From NCBI RefSeq assembly GCF_019599465.1, contig NZ_RKLR01000003.1, positions 124,001 through 188,000 of the forward strand: a stretch of 64,000 nucleotides of DNA, read 5' to 3'. Position 1 is the first letter of the stretch, and every line of letters starts with the position of its first letter. The stretch comes from Haloarcula rubra. Its GTDB lineage: Archaea; Halobacteriota; Halobacteria; Halobacteriales; Haloarculaceae. The notes under the pieces were generated by a model. That model saw nothing but the letters and a program-made list of their open reading frames with translations, made no database searches and had not been told where the DNA came from. This document shows positions 24,485 through 33,344 of the stretch, one piece after another. The translations under genes and the position numbers were made by a program.

Positions 24485-25376
24485 ACCCGGACGTCGAGCG
24501 CCACCGGCAAAAACCTGTGTCGAGTCCGTGCTCGACGTTCTGGTTCGGGAAGAACAGAGCCTCGCAGACGTGGGTGGTCTCCACCTGACGTGTCGGCCCG
24601 ACAGTGTAGCGGTGCCGCCGTGTGTCACTGTGTCGCCGCCGCTCGGTGGAAAACGGTGTGGTCACCGACGGTCCGTGAGGGCTACGCCGCCGGAAAAGCG
24701 GTGGTACGTTCGGACCGGAGACTCCCAGGTTCCCGGCCCCGACTTGGGTTCGGACGTGCACCACGCGCTCCGCTTCGGCCGTCGAGACTCCGACCCGCCG
24801 AGGGTCGGGAGTATCGCTCTCGTCGCGACGCGGGCGAGGGACAGGACCAGTGGAGGCCTCGACCCTGGCCGCGACGCCCCTACCTTGTTCGTACACCAAT
24901 ATCACCATACGCGGGTTACTGCCTTCGACGGCACGGTAAGGGGGCGGCAGTCGGGACGGCCGGCGGCGGATGCTCCGGTAAGATGCCGTTTGTCCCGATA
25001 CTGGCGCTTCAGGCGGTACGTCGCCCCTATACGGGTGAAGACGGCCGCTACTCGGCACCTCGGCGCCCGACTCGGACCCGTTCGAACCAGACCCGTCGAA
25101 CGGACTGTACCGACAGATTCTCTGTATCGGATACGAGCGGTCGGTAACTGGCGCTGTACTGGCGGCTCTGTGGAGAGCTAGACCCTGTCGCCGACTGAAT
25201 GTAGCTGATCAGTACTGTCGGTCGCCGTTCTATGCTCGACTGACCCGCGTTCGTACTCGGACGAAGCCGTGAGGACCGTCACCACACTTTGCATCTCGAC
25301 AGCGCCCGGCAAAGCGCGCTCGAACTGCGTCGCGTGCGTGTGCGACTGAGAGAGAGACAGCGGTTCCTGTCGGTCG
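24485..25376. other. 892-nt gap without a recognisable gene
   Basis: Lies between glycerate kinase and YjbQ genes. Reading frames of up to about 240 codons occur, but they are low-complexity, Arg/Pro-rich and without motifs. GC is high throughout. I see no tRNA-like T-loop, transposase motif or repeat. It may be remnant DNA. Confidence 0.55.
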
Positions 25377-25769
25377 TTACGACGAGGTCACGGTGACGTC
25401 CACAGCGCGCGTGCGCGGACCGTCACACTCCACGAACAGGACCGACTGCCACGTTCCCAGTGCGAGGTCGCCGTCGCGAACCGGCACGGAGACGCTCGAC
25501 CCGAGGAGCATCGCCCGTAGATGGGCGTCGGCGTTGCCGTCGAGTCTGTCGTGGTCGTACCCGCCGTCGGTCGGCACGAGACGTTCGAGCGCGTTCTCGA
25601 CGTCGGTGAGCAACCGCTGTTCGGCTTCGTTGACACAGACGCCGGCGGTGGTGTGGCGAACGAACACCGTACAGACGCCAGCCTCGACGTCTTCCGGGAC
25701 GGCTTCGGCCACGTCGTCGGTGACATCCACGACCGTCACGCGTTCGTCGGTGTCTATCTGGAGACGCAT
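25377..25769 (-). CDS. YjbQ/UPF0047 family protein
   Basis: A 130-residue UPF0047 protein, whose members have reported weak thiamine-phosphate synthase activity but unclear physiological role. FVRHTTAGVCVNE near residue 40, GNADAHLRAMLLGSS near 80 and LALGTWQSVLFVECDGPR near 103 are the signature blocks, with conserved His and Asn likely binding metal. ATG 25769 matches the family N-terminus. It follows the CapA-like gene by 31 nt on the same strand and is probably co-transcribed. Confidence 0.9.
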   Translation of the reverse strand: MRLQIDTDERVTVVDVTDDVAEAVPEDVEAGVCTVFVRHTTAGVCVNEAEQRLLTDVENALERLVPTDGGYDHDRLDGNADAHLRAMLLGSSVSVPVRDGDLALGTWQSVLFVECDGPRTRAVDVTVTSS

Positions 25770-25800
25770 AGCCCTCGATACACCAGCCCCGGTGATGAAG

Positions 25801-26796
25801 CTATCCGCCGAGCCTACAGACGAGGGCCTCGCCCTCACGGTCGAACGTGGTGCCGAACGGGGCAGACAGCTCGCACATCCTGTCGCGACTCCACGAGGCC
25901 GCCTCGTCGCCGGCCGCGTGGACGGCGAAGTCGGCTATCTCGGTCGGGGAGAGGCGCAGTTCGACGGGCGTCCCCGAGGGCGTCAGCGTCACCTCGAACA
26001 GGAAACTCCGGTCGTTCCGCAGCGACGGGTCGACGGCGTAATCGTCGACGAAGTCGCCGGTGTCGTAGAGAATCGGACACCCGTCGTACACCTCGACCCC
26101 CTGAAAGACGTGGGCGCTGTGGCCGTGGACGACTTCGACGCCCTCGTCGACGAGCCAGTGGGCGAACCGCCGGAACGCCTCGGGTGGCTCCGTCTCCATG
26201 TTCGGCCCCCAGTGGAGCGAGGCAATCACGAGGTCCGGGTCCCGGGCGAGCGCCTGCCCGAGCGCCGTCTCTACGGTCCGGCGCGTCCCGGCGTCCTCGA
26301 CGTCTATCTCGACGTACGCCGTCCCGGGCGTGGTCGCAGTCGCGGCGTACTCGGGCGTGTTGTCGGTCAGGGCGACCACGGCGACGGAACAGTCACCGAC
26401 GGCGACGGAGGCGGGGGTCAGCGCAGCACTCTCGGTCGCTCCCGCGCCGGCGTGGGCGATGCCCGCGCCGTCTAGTTCGTCGAGCGTGTCCCGGAGCGCC
26501 GGTTCCTCGTAGTCGAGGACGTGGTTGTTCGCCAGCGCACAGCAGTCCACGCCGGCGGCCTCCAGCGCGGGTATCGCCCACTCCGGTGCCGCCCGGAAGT
26601 GGAACGGCCGCCGGGTGCGTCGCCACTGCCGGCCCCGCGTGGAGAGACAGCATTCGAGGTTGATGCAGAGGCCGTCGAGCGACCGAAGCCTCTCCAGTAG
26701 GTCACCCCACACCGCCGTCACCGACCGGTGCAGCTGCTGTTCGTCGACGAGACGACCGAGCATCACGTCGCCGGTCAGACCGAGTCGGAGCGTCAT
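25801..26796 (-). CDS. CapA/PgsA-family metallophosphatase-like protein
   Basis: A 331-residue calcineurin-fold protein of the CapA family, named after poly-gamma-glutamate capsule synthesis. LTGDVMLGR near residue 7, INLECCLSTRG near 45, LANNHVLDY near 87, SLHWGPNMETEP near 190 and HGHSAHVFQG near 220 supply the metal ligands. No CapB or CapC gene is adjacent, so a capsule role is not supported; a cytoplasmic phosphodiesterase is equally possible. It leads a two-gene operon with yjbQ. Confidence 0.85.
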   Translation of the reverse strand: MTLRLGLTGDVMLGRLVDEQQLHRSVTAVWGDLLERLRSLDGLCINLECCLSTRGRQWRRTRRPFHFRAAPEWAIPALEAAGVDCCALANNHVLDYEEPALRDTLDELDGAGIAHAGAGATESAALTPASVAVGDCSVAVVALTDNTPEYAATATTPGTAYVEIDVEDAGTRRTVETALGQALARDPDLVIASLHWGPNMETEPPEAFRRFAHWLVDEGVEVVHGHSAHVFQGVEVYDGCPILYDTGDFVDDYAVDPSLRNDRSFLFEVTLTPSGTPVELRLSPTEIADFAVHAAGDEAASWSRDRMCELSAPFGTTFDREGEALVCRLGG

Positions 26797-26817
26797 AGAC
26801 CCGTCCCGTCGGTCCGG

Positions 26818-26925
26818 TCACTCCTGTGGGCCGCCTCCGGTCTGGGCCTCCCGTGCCTCGCTCCACCCGCCGGCGTCGACGAGTTCGAATCGAGGGTACG
26901 AGAGATAGTCAATGGCGTGGGTCAC
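26818..26925 (-). CDS. Candidate 35-residue ORF downstream of UspA
   Basis: A GTG-started ORF directly after the stop of the stress-protein gene, with good GC-rich third positions and a non-repetitive sequence (THAIDYLSYPRFELVDAGG...). It resembles no family I know. It may be a real small protein or a remnant of a longer C-terminus. Confidence 0.25.
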   Translation of the reverse strand: MTHAIDYLSYPRFELVDAGGWSEAREAQTGGGPQE

Positions 26926-26930
26926 CTGAC

Positions 26931-27356
26931 TCAGGGTTGGGGTGCCGCTTCGACGATGAGGACCTCGCGGTCTGCTTGCTCGGTGACTCTCCGGCCGACG
27001 CCCGAGAAGTGTGCCTCGTGTGAGCCGTGTTCGCCGATGACGATAGTGCTCGCGTCCACCTCGTCGGCGTAGTCGAGGATGACCTCCTGGGGCAGGCCGT
27101 GCCGGGTGACGCCTTCGACCTCCACGCCGGAGTCTTCGGCCATCTCGCGCACGTCGGCCACACACATGTGCGCGTGGTCCTCGGCGAAGATGGTGGCCAG
27201 TTCGGCGGAACTGAGCGCCGGTTCGTTGAACCGCCGTTCGTCGACGACGCAGATGACGTGCAACCGCGCTCCCTCCTCGGCCGCGACGTCGATGGCGCGT
27301 TCGGCGGCCGCACGCGCGTACTCGCTCCCGTCCGTGGCTAACAGGATGCTCTCCAT
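26931..27356 (-). CDS. Universal stress protein (UspA family)
   Basis: A 141-residue single-domain Usp. The N-terminal LLATDGSEYARAAAERA contains the first strand and helix, DASTIVIGEHGSH near residue 102 is near the G-x2-G-x9-G-[ST] nucleotide loop, and VGRRVTEQADREVLIVEA closes it. The GxGxxG-like loop ends VGRRVTEQ, so ATP binding is possible. A TATA box at 27381-27390 lies about 29 nt before the ATG. Confidence 0.88.
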   Translation of the reverse strand: MESILLATDGSEYARAAAERAIDVAAEEGARLHVICVVDERRFNEPALSSAELATIFAEDHAHMCVADVREMAEDSGVEVEGVTRHGLPQEVILDYADEVDASTIVIGEHGSHEAHFSGVGRRVTEQADREVLIVEAAPQP

Positions 27357-27380
27357 AGTCGGAGTTCGCGCCGACGATAG

Positions 27381-27390
27381 TTATAATTTT
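27381..27390 (-). promoter_or_regulatory. TATA box of UspA gene
   Basis: The minus strand reads AAAATTATAA, centred about 29 nt before ATG 27356, consistent with a leaderless transcript. Confidence 0.6.
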
Positions 27391-27479
27391 GTCACTTTCT
27401 CGCGGTCGCCCGAGTCCGGACCCCGCGGTGTCGGCGGGAGCCCCGCAGTTATACCACGGTGGCGGTCGAACGGCCGTCT

Positions 27480-28004
27480 ATGCCCGACACAGACCGCATC
27501 GCCATCCTCGGTGGGACGTTCACCCCGTTGCACAACGGCCACCGTGCGCTCCTCCACAGCGCCTTCCAGACGGCGAGTCACGACGGCGAGGGCGACGGCC
27601 ACGTCCTCGTCGGCCTCACCTCCACCGACCTCGCGAGCGAGACGCGGAGCGACCCCGCACACGCCGACCTCCTCGGGTCGTTCGGCGAGCGACGGGACGC
27701 CCTCGCGGAGACGCTGGACCGGGTCGCTGGCGCCTACACCGCGAGCCACGAGATAGTGAAGATTACCGACACCTTCGGCCCCGCGGCGACGCGGGAGGAC
27801 GCCGACGCACTCGTCGTCGCACCGGAGGGCAAGGCCCAGCAACGGGCTCACGAACTCAACAACGCTCGAATCGAGCGCGGGTATCGACCGCTCGAAATTC
27901 ACACTTCCCCGTTCGTCGTCGCCGAGGACGGCAAGCGAATCAGTAGCACCCGGATTCGAAACGGCGAGATAGACGTCCACGGCCGGTTGCTCGACGGCGA
28001 CTGA
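27480..28004 (+). CDS. coaD: Phosphopantetheine adenylyltransferase, archaeal type
   Basis: Nucleotidyltransferase of 174 residues, assigned to the archaeal form of the CoA pathway step that adenylates 4'-phosphopantetheine. AILGGTFTPLHNGH at residues 8-21 is the T/HxGH motif and ISSTRIRNGEID near 152 is the second nucleotide site. The long SHDGEGDGHVLVGLTSTDLA segment is typical of the archaeal group. ATG 27480 is chosen because the first-strand motif follows at once; a frame beginning 7 codons earlier adds nothing. A TTATA box lies at about 27448-27453. Confidence 0.88.
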   Translation: MPDTDRIAILGGTFTPLHNGHRALLHSAFQTASHDGEGDGHVLVGLTSTDLASETRSDPAHADLLGSFGERRDALAETLDRVAGAYTASHEIVKITDTFGPAATREDADALVVAPEGKAQQRAHELNNARIERGYRPLEIHTSPFVVAEDGKRISSTRIRNGEIDVHGRLLDGD

Positions 28005-28042
28005 GAGAGACCGCTGGCGGTCTCCCCGGTTCCATCTCGTAC

Positions 28043-28465
28043 TCAGTAGGGCGGCGACTCCGCCTCGATGACGCCGGCGAGGTTGTCCAGTTCGTCGGTG
28101 AGCAACACGACGATGTCGTCCAGCGTCACGATTCCCGTGAGGTTGCCCTCACCGTCGACGACCGGCAGTCTGCGAACGACGTGTTCGAACATCGCCGCCG
28201 TCGCCTCGAAGACCCCGGCGTCGGTGTGTACCGTCACCGGCGTCTCGGTCATCACCTCCTCGGCAGTGACGTCGGCGGGGTCGGCCCGCGGTTCGACGAC
28301 GTGCAGTGTCAGGTCCCGGTCGGTGACGATACCGACCGGCTGGCGGTCCTCGACGACGACGACGCTCCCGACGTCTTCTTCCTTCATCACCGTGGCCAGA
28401 TTCCCGGTCGTCTGGTCGCGCTGTGCAGTCATTACCGCCGTCCGTGCGATGTCCTGAACGGTCAT
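28043..28465 (-). CDS. Two-CBS-domain protein
   Basis: A 140-residue protein of two tandem CBS motifs. The first (about residues 1-62) includes VGSVVVVEDRQPVGIVTDRDLTL, the second (about 70-130) RRLPVVDGEGNLTGIVTLDDIVV. Such pairs bind adenine nucleotides and act as energy sensors or subunits. No effector domain is fused, and its partner is unknown. Confidence 0.85.
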   Translation of the reverse strand: MTVQDIARTAVMTAQRDQTTGNLATVMKEEDVGSVVVVEDRQPVGIVTDRDLTLHVVEPRADPADVTAEEVMTETPVTVHTDAGVFEATAAMFEHVVRRLPVVDGEGNLTGIVTLDDIVVLLTDELDNLAGVIEAESPPY

Positions 28466-28527
28466 GATGCAACAGTAACACGTTGGCCGGGCCAGCTAAT
28501 AAGCCTACGTCCCCACCGAGGCGTCCG

Positions 28528-28782
28528 TCACTCCGGGGTCGGCCCGGTGTCGGGTTCGGCGAACGTCTCCGTGAGGCCGTCGTCCCTGACCATCGTCGAG
28601 ACGTACTCCGAGAGCGTCTGTGACCGGCCCTCGCCGTCGACGCCGATTTCTCGGGAGACCGAGGCGTCCTGTGTCTGTTCTTCGACCAGTTTCTCGGTCC
28701 CGGTCACGTTCACGAAGATGGCTTCGAGGTGGTCGTGACGGGTCGCGTCCTCGCGCTCCGGCGCCGACTGCCTCCCCGTCAT
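28528..28782 (-). CDS. Small acidic haloarchaeal protein, unknown
   Basis: An 84-residue acidic soluble protein. HLEAIFVNVTGTEKLVEEQ at residues 18-36 and a C-terminal DDGLTETFAEPDTGP resemble a widespread set of short haloarchaeal unknowns. It has no membrane helix or Cys cluster. It lies 62 nt after the CBS gene on the minus strand, with an AT-rich promoter-like stretch farther upstream. Confidence 0.6.
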   Translation of the reverse strand: MTGRQSAPEREDATRHDHLEAIFVNVTGTEKLVEEQTQDASVSREIGVDGEGRSQTLSEYVSTMVRDDGLTETFAEPDTGPTPE

Positions 28783-29106
28783 CGGTCACCACCCGAACGT
28801 CGCCACCACGGTCGTTCCACGGTATCACACACCATGACACGCCGCACACGGGACCAAGTATTTAGTATGCACACCCGACGACCGGATAGGCCGGCCTTAC
28901 GTGTCGTTCTCGAATCGACCGTTCGACGTAGCGAACGTATACTCGGCCTTCCGCCAACCGACCATCGGTCCCCGTCGCTGTCGACCCCGTCTAGGCCTCG
29001 CTTTGTTCCGCAGGCGCCCGCGACGGCGGTCGGCCGGCGGCCCGCCCCGTCGACTCGGGGTCACTCTCGACGTTCGTACGGACGCCGTATGGAACCGGCC
29101 GGTCGC
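28783..29106. other. 324-nt intergenic region
   Basis: Upstream of the small acidic gene and downstream of RdfA, both minus strand. AAGTATTTAGTATG at about 28856-28870 is AT-rich. No gene or structure is seen. Confidence 0.55.
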
Positions 29107-29730
29107 TCACTCGTCGTCCCGGAGACAGTCACAGCCACCGTTGTCGATGAACTCCGTGACGGCGTACTGCGTGCCACAGCGCTGACAGAGGACTTGCGCG
29201 TCGACGAACACCTCGAACTCCTCGACGTCGATGCGGTCCGTGTCACGAAGCTTCTCGATGCGGTCTTCGGTCACCGAGAGTGTGCGCGTGAGTAGCCGCT
29301 GGATGCTCTCGCGGTCGTTCGCTCGCTTCTCCTCGTCAGACGGTTGCTGGTACTCCGCGCCGCGCCACTCCTTGAGGTACGACCGTATCGCCTGATAGGT
29401 GACGAAGTCCCGTTCGAGCGACTCGACGTCGAGTCCCTCCCGTTCCAGTCGCGTTCGCGTGTCGGTCCGGACCCCGGTGCTGACGTCGTCGTCCGTGAGG
29501 TTCCGATACGTCGTCTCCACGTCGCTGTCGAGGGCGGCCTGCCCCGCGTCCCGGAGCGCCTGTTCGAGGAGTCGCTTGTTGAAGTAGTCGGCGAGGTCTC
29601 TGAGACTCATCCGCTCGTAGCCGTCGCCGGTCCACCGTCGCTCTAACTCCCTGCCGAACTCCTCGAGGCCGTACTCGTCGAGGAGGCGCGCCACCTTGCT
29701 CGACGGACGGTCGTCGGTGTCTGAACTCAT
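29107..29730 (-). CDS. rdfA: Rod-determining factor RdfA
   Basis: A 207-residue protein matching the haloarchaeal RdfA family, which in Haloferax volcanii is required for rod-shaped cells. KVARLLDEYGLEEFGRELERRW at residues 12-33, SLRDLADYFNKRLLEQAL near 42-59 and the NLTDDDVSTGVR block are hallmarks. The C-terminus CQRCG...CDC looks like a zinc-binding cluster. It lies 44 nt downstream of the SMC-like gene, an arrangement also known in Haloferax, so the two probably form a shape-control operon. Confidence 0.85.
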   Translation of the reverse strand: MSSDTDDRPSSKVARLLDEYGLEEFGRELERRWTGDGYERMSLRDLADYFNKRLLEQALRDAGQAALDSDVETTYRNLTDDDVSTGVRTDTRTRLEREGLDVESLERDFVTYQAIRSYLKEWRGAEYQQPSDEEKRANDRESIQRLLTRTLSVTEDRIEKLRDTDRIDVEEFEVFVDAQVLCQRCGTQYAVTEFIDNGGCDCLRDDE

Positions 29731-29774
29731 TCTCTACCGTCTCTTCGCAACTCGGCCTCAAAAGGCTACTGGGC

Positions 29775-31739
29775 TCAGATGGTCGTGACGCGGGTGTAGT
29801 CGTCGTCGAGGGCCTGCGCGTCCTCTTCGAGCAACGCGATGACGAGGAACTCTGCGGCGTCGGCGAAGTAGTCGACGAGCGCGGCGATGCGGTCGGCGTC
29901 GATGGCCTCCAGCGAGTCCAGCAGCATGAACGGGACCGTCTCGTGCAGGTCGTGGACGAGGTAGCCGGCCAGCGCGAAGATGAGGCCGACGACCTCGCGT
30001 TCGCTCTCGCTGAGGTGGTCGATGGTGTCCTCGTAGGCAGCCCCGTTCTCCGTGCTGCGGACGATGTGGAGTTCGAAGGCGCTCTTGTCGACCTTGCGCC
30101 GCCCCTCCCGGACCGTGCGCTCGATGCGCTCTATCCAGATGCGGTCGAGGTTCTCGTATCCGAGGATGTCGAGGACGGCGTCCATGTGCTCGTTGAACGC
30201 CTCGACGGCCTCGGTCTCTATCTGGCCGACCTTCGTTCGCTTGTCGGTGAGTTCGTCGACGAGTTCGTCGCGTTCCTCGCGGAGGTCGTCGGCGCGTTCG
30301 ACCATCTCCTCTATCTCCTCTATCTCCTCACTGACGTCGTCGAGGTCGGACTCGAGCCGGTCGATGTCGAACTCTAGCTGGTTGGCCTCGCGGTGGAGTT
30401 CGAGGATGTCCTCGAAGTCCTCCGACTCCAGTTCCTCGACGGCCGACTCCAGTTCCTCGACCTCTTCGGTGAGCTCTTCGCGCTGGTCTTTCAGCGAGTC
30501 GACCTGTTCGGTCCGCTGTTCGAGTTCGCTCTCGACGTCGGCGAGTTTCCGTTCGACCTCCTCGCGTCGGCGCTGTTTCTGCTCTGCCTCGCGCTTGTCG
30601 CTCTTGAGGTCCTCGAGGTCGTCCTTTATTTCGGAGAGTTCGTTCAGTTTCTCCTCGCGGAGGCGCTGGAGGCGGTCGACAGTCTCCTCTATCTGATCGC
30701 GCTCTACCGAGGAGCCACAGGTCCAGCAGACGACCGTCTCGTCGTCGCCGTCGAGGAGTTGCTCCGTGACCGACCCGTTGGCGTCCTCTGCCTCGGCCTC
30801 GCCCTCGATGGAGCCGAGTACCTCGTAGTCCTCGGATTCGAGCCGTTCCTCGTTGTACTGAATCAGGCTCTGGAGGTCCGAGATGTCGTTGTTGATGCTC
30901 TGGCGCTGCTCCCGGAGCCGCTCGATTTCGCTCTCGAGGTGGTCCATGTCCCCCATCGGGGTCTCGGGGAGCTCCTCCAGTTCGTCCTCCAGTTCGCTTC
31001 GCTCCTGTTTGAGCGAGCGGATACTCTCCTCTCTGGACTCGATTCGCTGTCGGAGCGATTCGAGGTCCGACCGGGTACTCCGCAGGTCGTCGAGGCGCTC
31101 TTCGAGTTTCTCCTGTTCCCGACGGCTCTCCTGGATATCGTGACTGCTCTCGTCTATCTCCTCCTCCTTCGCTGCGAGTTCGTCACGCTTCTCCGCTATC
31201 TGCTCGCGCAGGGAGTTGCGCTCCTGTTCGAGGTCTGGGAGGTCCCGCTTCCGGGACTCGATGTTGGCGAGTTCGTCGTTGATGTCGTCTTTCTCCTGTT
31301 CGAGGCGTCGTATCTCCTCTTTGATAGCCTCCGTGTCGACCGGGCGCATGATGACGTCGCGGAGGTCGTCGCCGCGGGCGACGGACTGTCTCGCTTCGTT
31401 GGTCTCTAGGAGGAAGGCGAAGAGGTCGGCGACTTCGGAGTCGTCGAGGTAGCCCTCGCCCGAGAACTGGATGCTGTCGCCGGTACGCTTCAGCGTCCGT
31501 TCGTACACCTCGTCTTCGTACTCGAAGGTGACGCTCCCCTCGTCGGCGTCGCCCTTGAGTGTCGCCTGTCGGCTGCCCATCGCGGCCATGATGGACTGCA
31601 GGAACGACGTCCTGTTGGTCGCGTTCTTGCCCGAGAGGATGGTGACTCCGGGAGAGATGTCGAGTTCGGCCTCGTCTATACCGCCGATATTCTCGACGGA
31701 GAACCGAGCCGTATTAGTAATTTCTTCTGGCGTCGCCAT
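29775..31739 (-). CDS. Archaea-specific SMC-related protein (Sph3-like)
   Basis: A 654-residue SMC/Rad50-like ATPase. The Walker A is the variant GKNATNRTS at residues 37-45, diagnostic of this haloarchaeal family rather than of Smc or Rad50. A heptad-rich coiled coil of about 135-550 is broken by a zinc-hook-like CWTC (Cys338, Cys341). The C-terminal LSESEREVVGLIFA and PFMLLDSLEAID are the signature and Walker B. ATG 31739 is preferred: a TATA box is 27 nt upstream, whereas a longer frame would run over the promoter. It is co-transcribed with rdfA. Confidence 0.88.
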   Translation of the reverse strand: MATPEEITNTARFSVENIGGIDEAELDISPGVTILSGKNATNRTSFLQSIMAAMGSRQATLKGDADEGSVTFEYEDEVYERTLKRTGDSIQFSGEGYLDDSEVADLFAFLLETNEARQSVARGDDLRDVIMRPVDTEAIKEEIRRLEQEKDDINDELANIESRKRDLPDLEQERNSLREQIAEKRDELAAKEEEIDESSHDIQESRREQEKLEERLDDLRSTRSDLESLRQRIESREESIRSLKQERSELEDELEELPETPMGDMDHLESEIERLREQRQSINNDISDLQSLIQYNEERLESEDYEVLGSIEGEAEAEDANGSVTEQLLDGDDETVVCWTCGSSVERDQIEETVDRLQRLREEKLNELSEIKDDLEDLKSDKREAEQKQRRREEVERKLADVESELEQRTEQVDSLKDQREELTEEVEELESAVEELESEDFEDILELHREANQLEFDIDRLESDLDDVSEEIEEIEEMVERADDLREERDELVDELTDKRTKVGQIETEAVEAFNEHMDAVLDILGYENLDRIWIERIERTVREGRRKVDKSAFELHIVRSTENGAAYEDTIDHLSESEREVVGLIFALAGYLVHDLHETVPFMLLDSLEAIDADRIAALVDYFADAAEFLVIALLEEDAQALDDDYTRVTTI

Positions 31740-32306
31740 ACCGAAACTCTGCCTCCGTAGTGTAATAAATCTTCTCTGTTCGAACAACCGTCCGTCGCTC
31801 GCCGGTTGTCGCCGTCGAACGAATTGGATAACACGCGTACTATTGTGATTGTTTACGTACGGTCACAGCGACGCTCTGACGACCGCCACGAGCGACCACC
31901 CGGCCGGACCCGCTTCGTCGAGTAATCACCGACCCGCCACAGTAGTCGCGACGCTCGGCGTCGTCCACCGCGGGTACTTGCGCCCGTCGACTCCACGGCG
32001 GTATTCGGGGGCGGTCCCATCGTCTCAGGGCGACCACCGCTCGCCTGTCGCCCGACAGAGAGGCACGGTCTGTTCGAAATCACGAACGACGTTGTTGGGA
32101 ACTCCGAGGGTTATTTCTAACAGAAGTATCGCTGTTACGAAGTTTCGAACCGCCGACACGCTGCCTGCCCGTCACGAGGCCGGTGGCGCGTGGGCGACAA
32201 GACGTGGGCGGACTGGCCGGCCGATTCGATATAGCGACATATGATTTACGAGTCGGACGTCGGCCAGTATCTCGTCGTTCTAGCAACAACAGAATACGGC
32301 GGCCAA
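31740..32306. other. 567-nt gap between recombinase and SMC operon
   Basis: Holds the SMC operon promoter. The rest has no convincing ORF. A plus-strand frame beginning at 32241 reads through into the antisense of the recombinase and is not supported. AT-rich patches near 32095-32140 (GGTTATTTCTAACAG) may be regulatory. Confidence 0.5.
31763..31770 (-). promoter_or_regulatory. TATA box of SMC-like/rdfA operon
   Basis: The minus strand reads ATTTATTA, centred 27 nt before ATG 31739, the classical leaderless spacing. Confidence 0.6.
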
Positions 32307-33344
32307 CTACAACAGACCGTAGATGTTGGCCGTGTAGACGTCTCTGACGCGGTCGCCCCACTCGTGCGTGTAGGTGTCGATGACGTCCTGTGCGACGTCG
32401 CCGCGGAGGTACTTCACGACGCCACGGTCCCCGGTTCGGTCCCGGAGGTGCGTGGTGAAGAAGTGCCGGAAGTAGTGGGGCGTGACGTTCTCCTCGGCGC
32501 CGCCGCCGTCGCGGTACCACCCGTGGGCTCGAGCGTGTGTCTCGACGACGTGGTGGACCATGTCCGGCGTCAAGCGCTGGCCCCAGTCCCCGCTGGTCGA
32601 GACGAACAGCGGCGTGGCCGGCGATCGCGTGTCCGGCCGTATCGCGAGCCACCGCCGCAGGACGGCGGCCAACTCGTCGTCGACGGGGACGGTCGTGTCT
32701 CGCTTTCGTTTGTTCGAGGCCGTCCGCTCCTCGCCGTTGACGACGTCCCCGCGGGTCGGCGCCGCCGACACGTACAGTGAATCGGGCCGGCCGTCCAATC
32801 CCGCACGGATGGGCACGTCGGGTCGTAGACCGGCGTCTGCGAGGTTCAGGTCCCGCACGTCGAGGTTGCAGAGTTCGCCGACACGCATTCCGGTCTTGAG
32901 TAGCGTGACGACGACGGCCCGTTCGAGGGGGTGGGTGACGTCGGCGACGAACGACCGCATCGCCGGGAGGCCTATCTCGCGCCGTGTCGGATCGGTGTTG
33001 ATGGACTCGTCCATCTCCTCCATCACCAGCGTCATCGGATTCGAGTCGAAGGTTCCGACCTGCGTCATGTACGCGTAGAACCGGTGGAGGTAGGAGGCGT
33101 ACGTGGCGACCGTGCTCTCGCTCTTCCCCCCGCGGAGTCCGTGGACGTACGCCATGCAGTCGCGGTGTGACGCCTCCGCGACGGGAATCGGTCGCCCACC
33201 CTCGGAGAGGAAGGACTCGAAGTCACGGAGGACGCGCTCGTAGAACGACCGCGTCCGGTCGCTCTTGCCGTGATACGTGATGTCGTCGAGGAAGTACCCG
33301 ACCGGGTCCTCGCTCGCGTCGGGCGCGGCGGCGTCGGAACTCAT
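32307..33344 (-). CDS. Tyrosine recombinase (XerC/D-like integrase)
   Basis: Site-specific recombinase of 345 residues. An N-terminal SAM-like core-binding domain (SFYERVLRDFESFLSEGG near 29-46) precedes the catalytic domain. KTGMRVGELCNLDVRDL near 170 holds catalytic Arg, TPHYFRHFFTTHL near 290 gives HxxR, and VIDTYTHEW near 325 gives the nucleophilic Tyr. The residue usually His or Trp between them is Asp or Val in YLRGDVAQD. ATG 33344 overlaps the preceding DUF5805 stop by 4 nt. It has no neighbouring phage or plasmid genes and no att site is evident, so a chromosome-resident role is possible. Confidence 0.85.
   Translation of the reverse strand: MSSDAAAPDASEDPVGYFLDDITYHGKSDRTRSFYERVLRDFESFLSEGGRPIPVAEASHRDCMAYVHGLRGGKSESTVATYASYLHRFYAYMTQVGTFDSNPMTLVMEEMDESINTDPTRREIGLPAMRSFVADVTHPLERAVVVTLLKTGMRVGELCNLDVRDLNLADAGLRPDVPIRAGLDGRPDSLYVSAAPTRGDVVNGEERTASNKRKRDTTVPVDDELAAVLRRWLAIRPDTRSPATPLFVSTSGDWGQRLTPDMVHHVVETHARAHGWYRDGGGAEENVTPHYFRHFFTTHLRDRTGDRGVVKYLRGDVAQDVIDTYTHEWGDRVRDVYTANIYGLL

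Noticed and set aside
26876-26895. GTTCGAATC resembling a tRNA T-loop
   Set aside because: Flanking bases do not pair into a T-stem and no acceptor or D-arm is present.
30393-31409. 338-codon plus-strand frame opposite the SMC-like gene
   Set aside because: It is antisense to a clear coiled-coil ATPase; its Leu/Val-rich look is the complement of Glu/Arg heptads.
32241-32780. Plus-strand frame starting upstream of the recombinase stop
   Set aside because: Most of it is antisense to the recombinase catalytic domain and it has no family motif.
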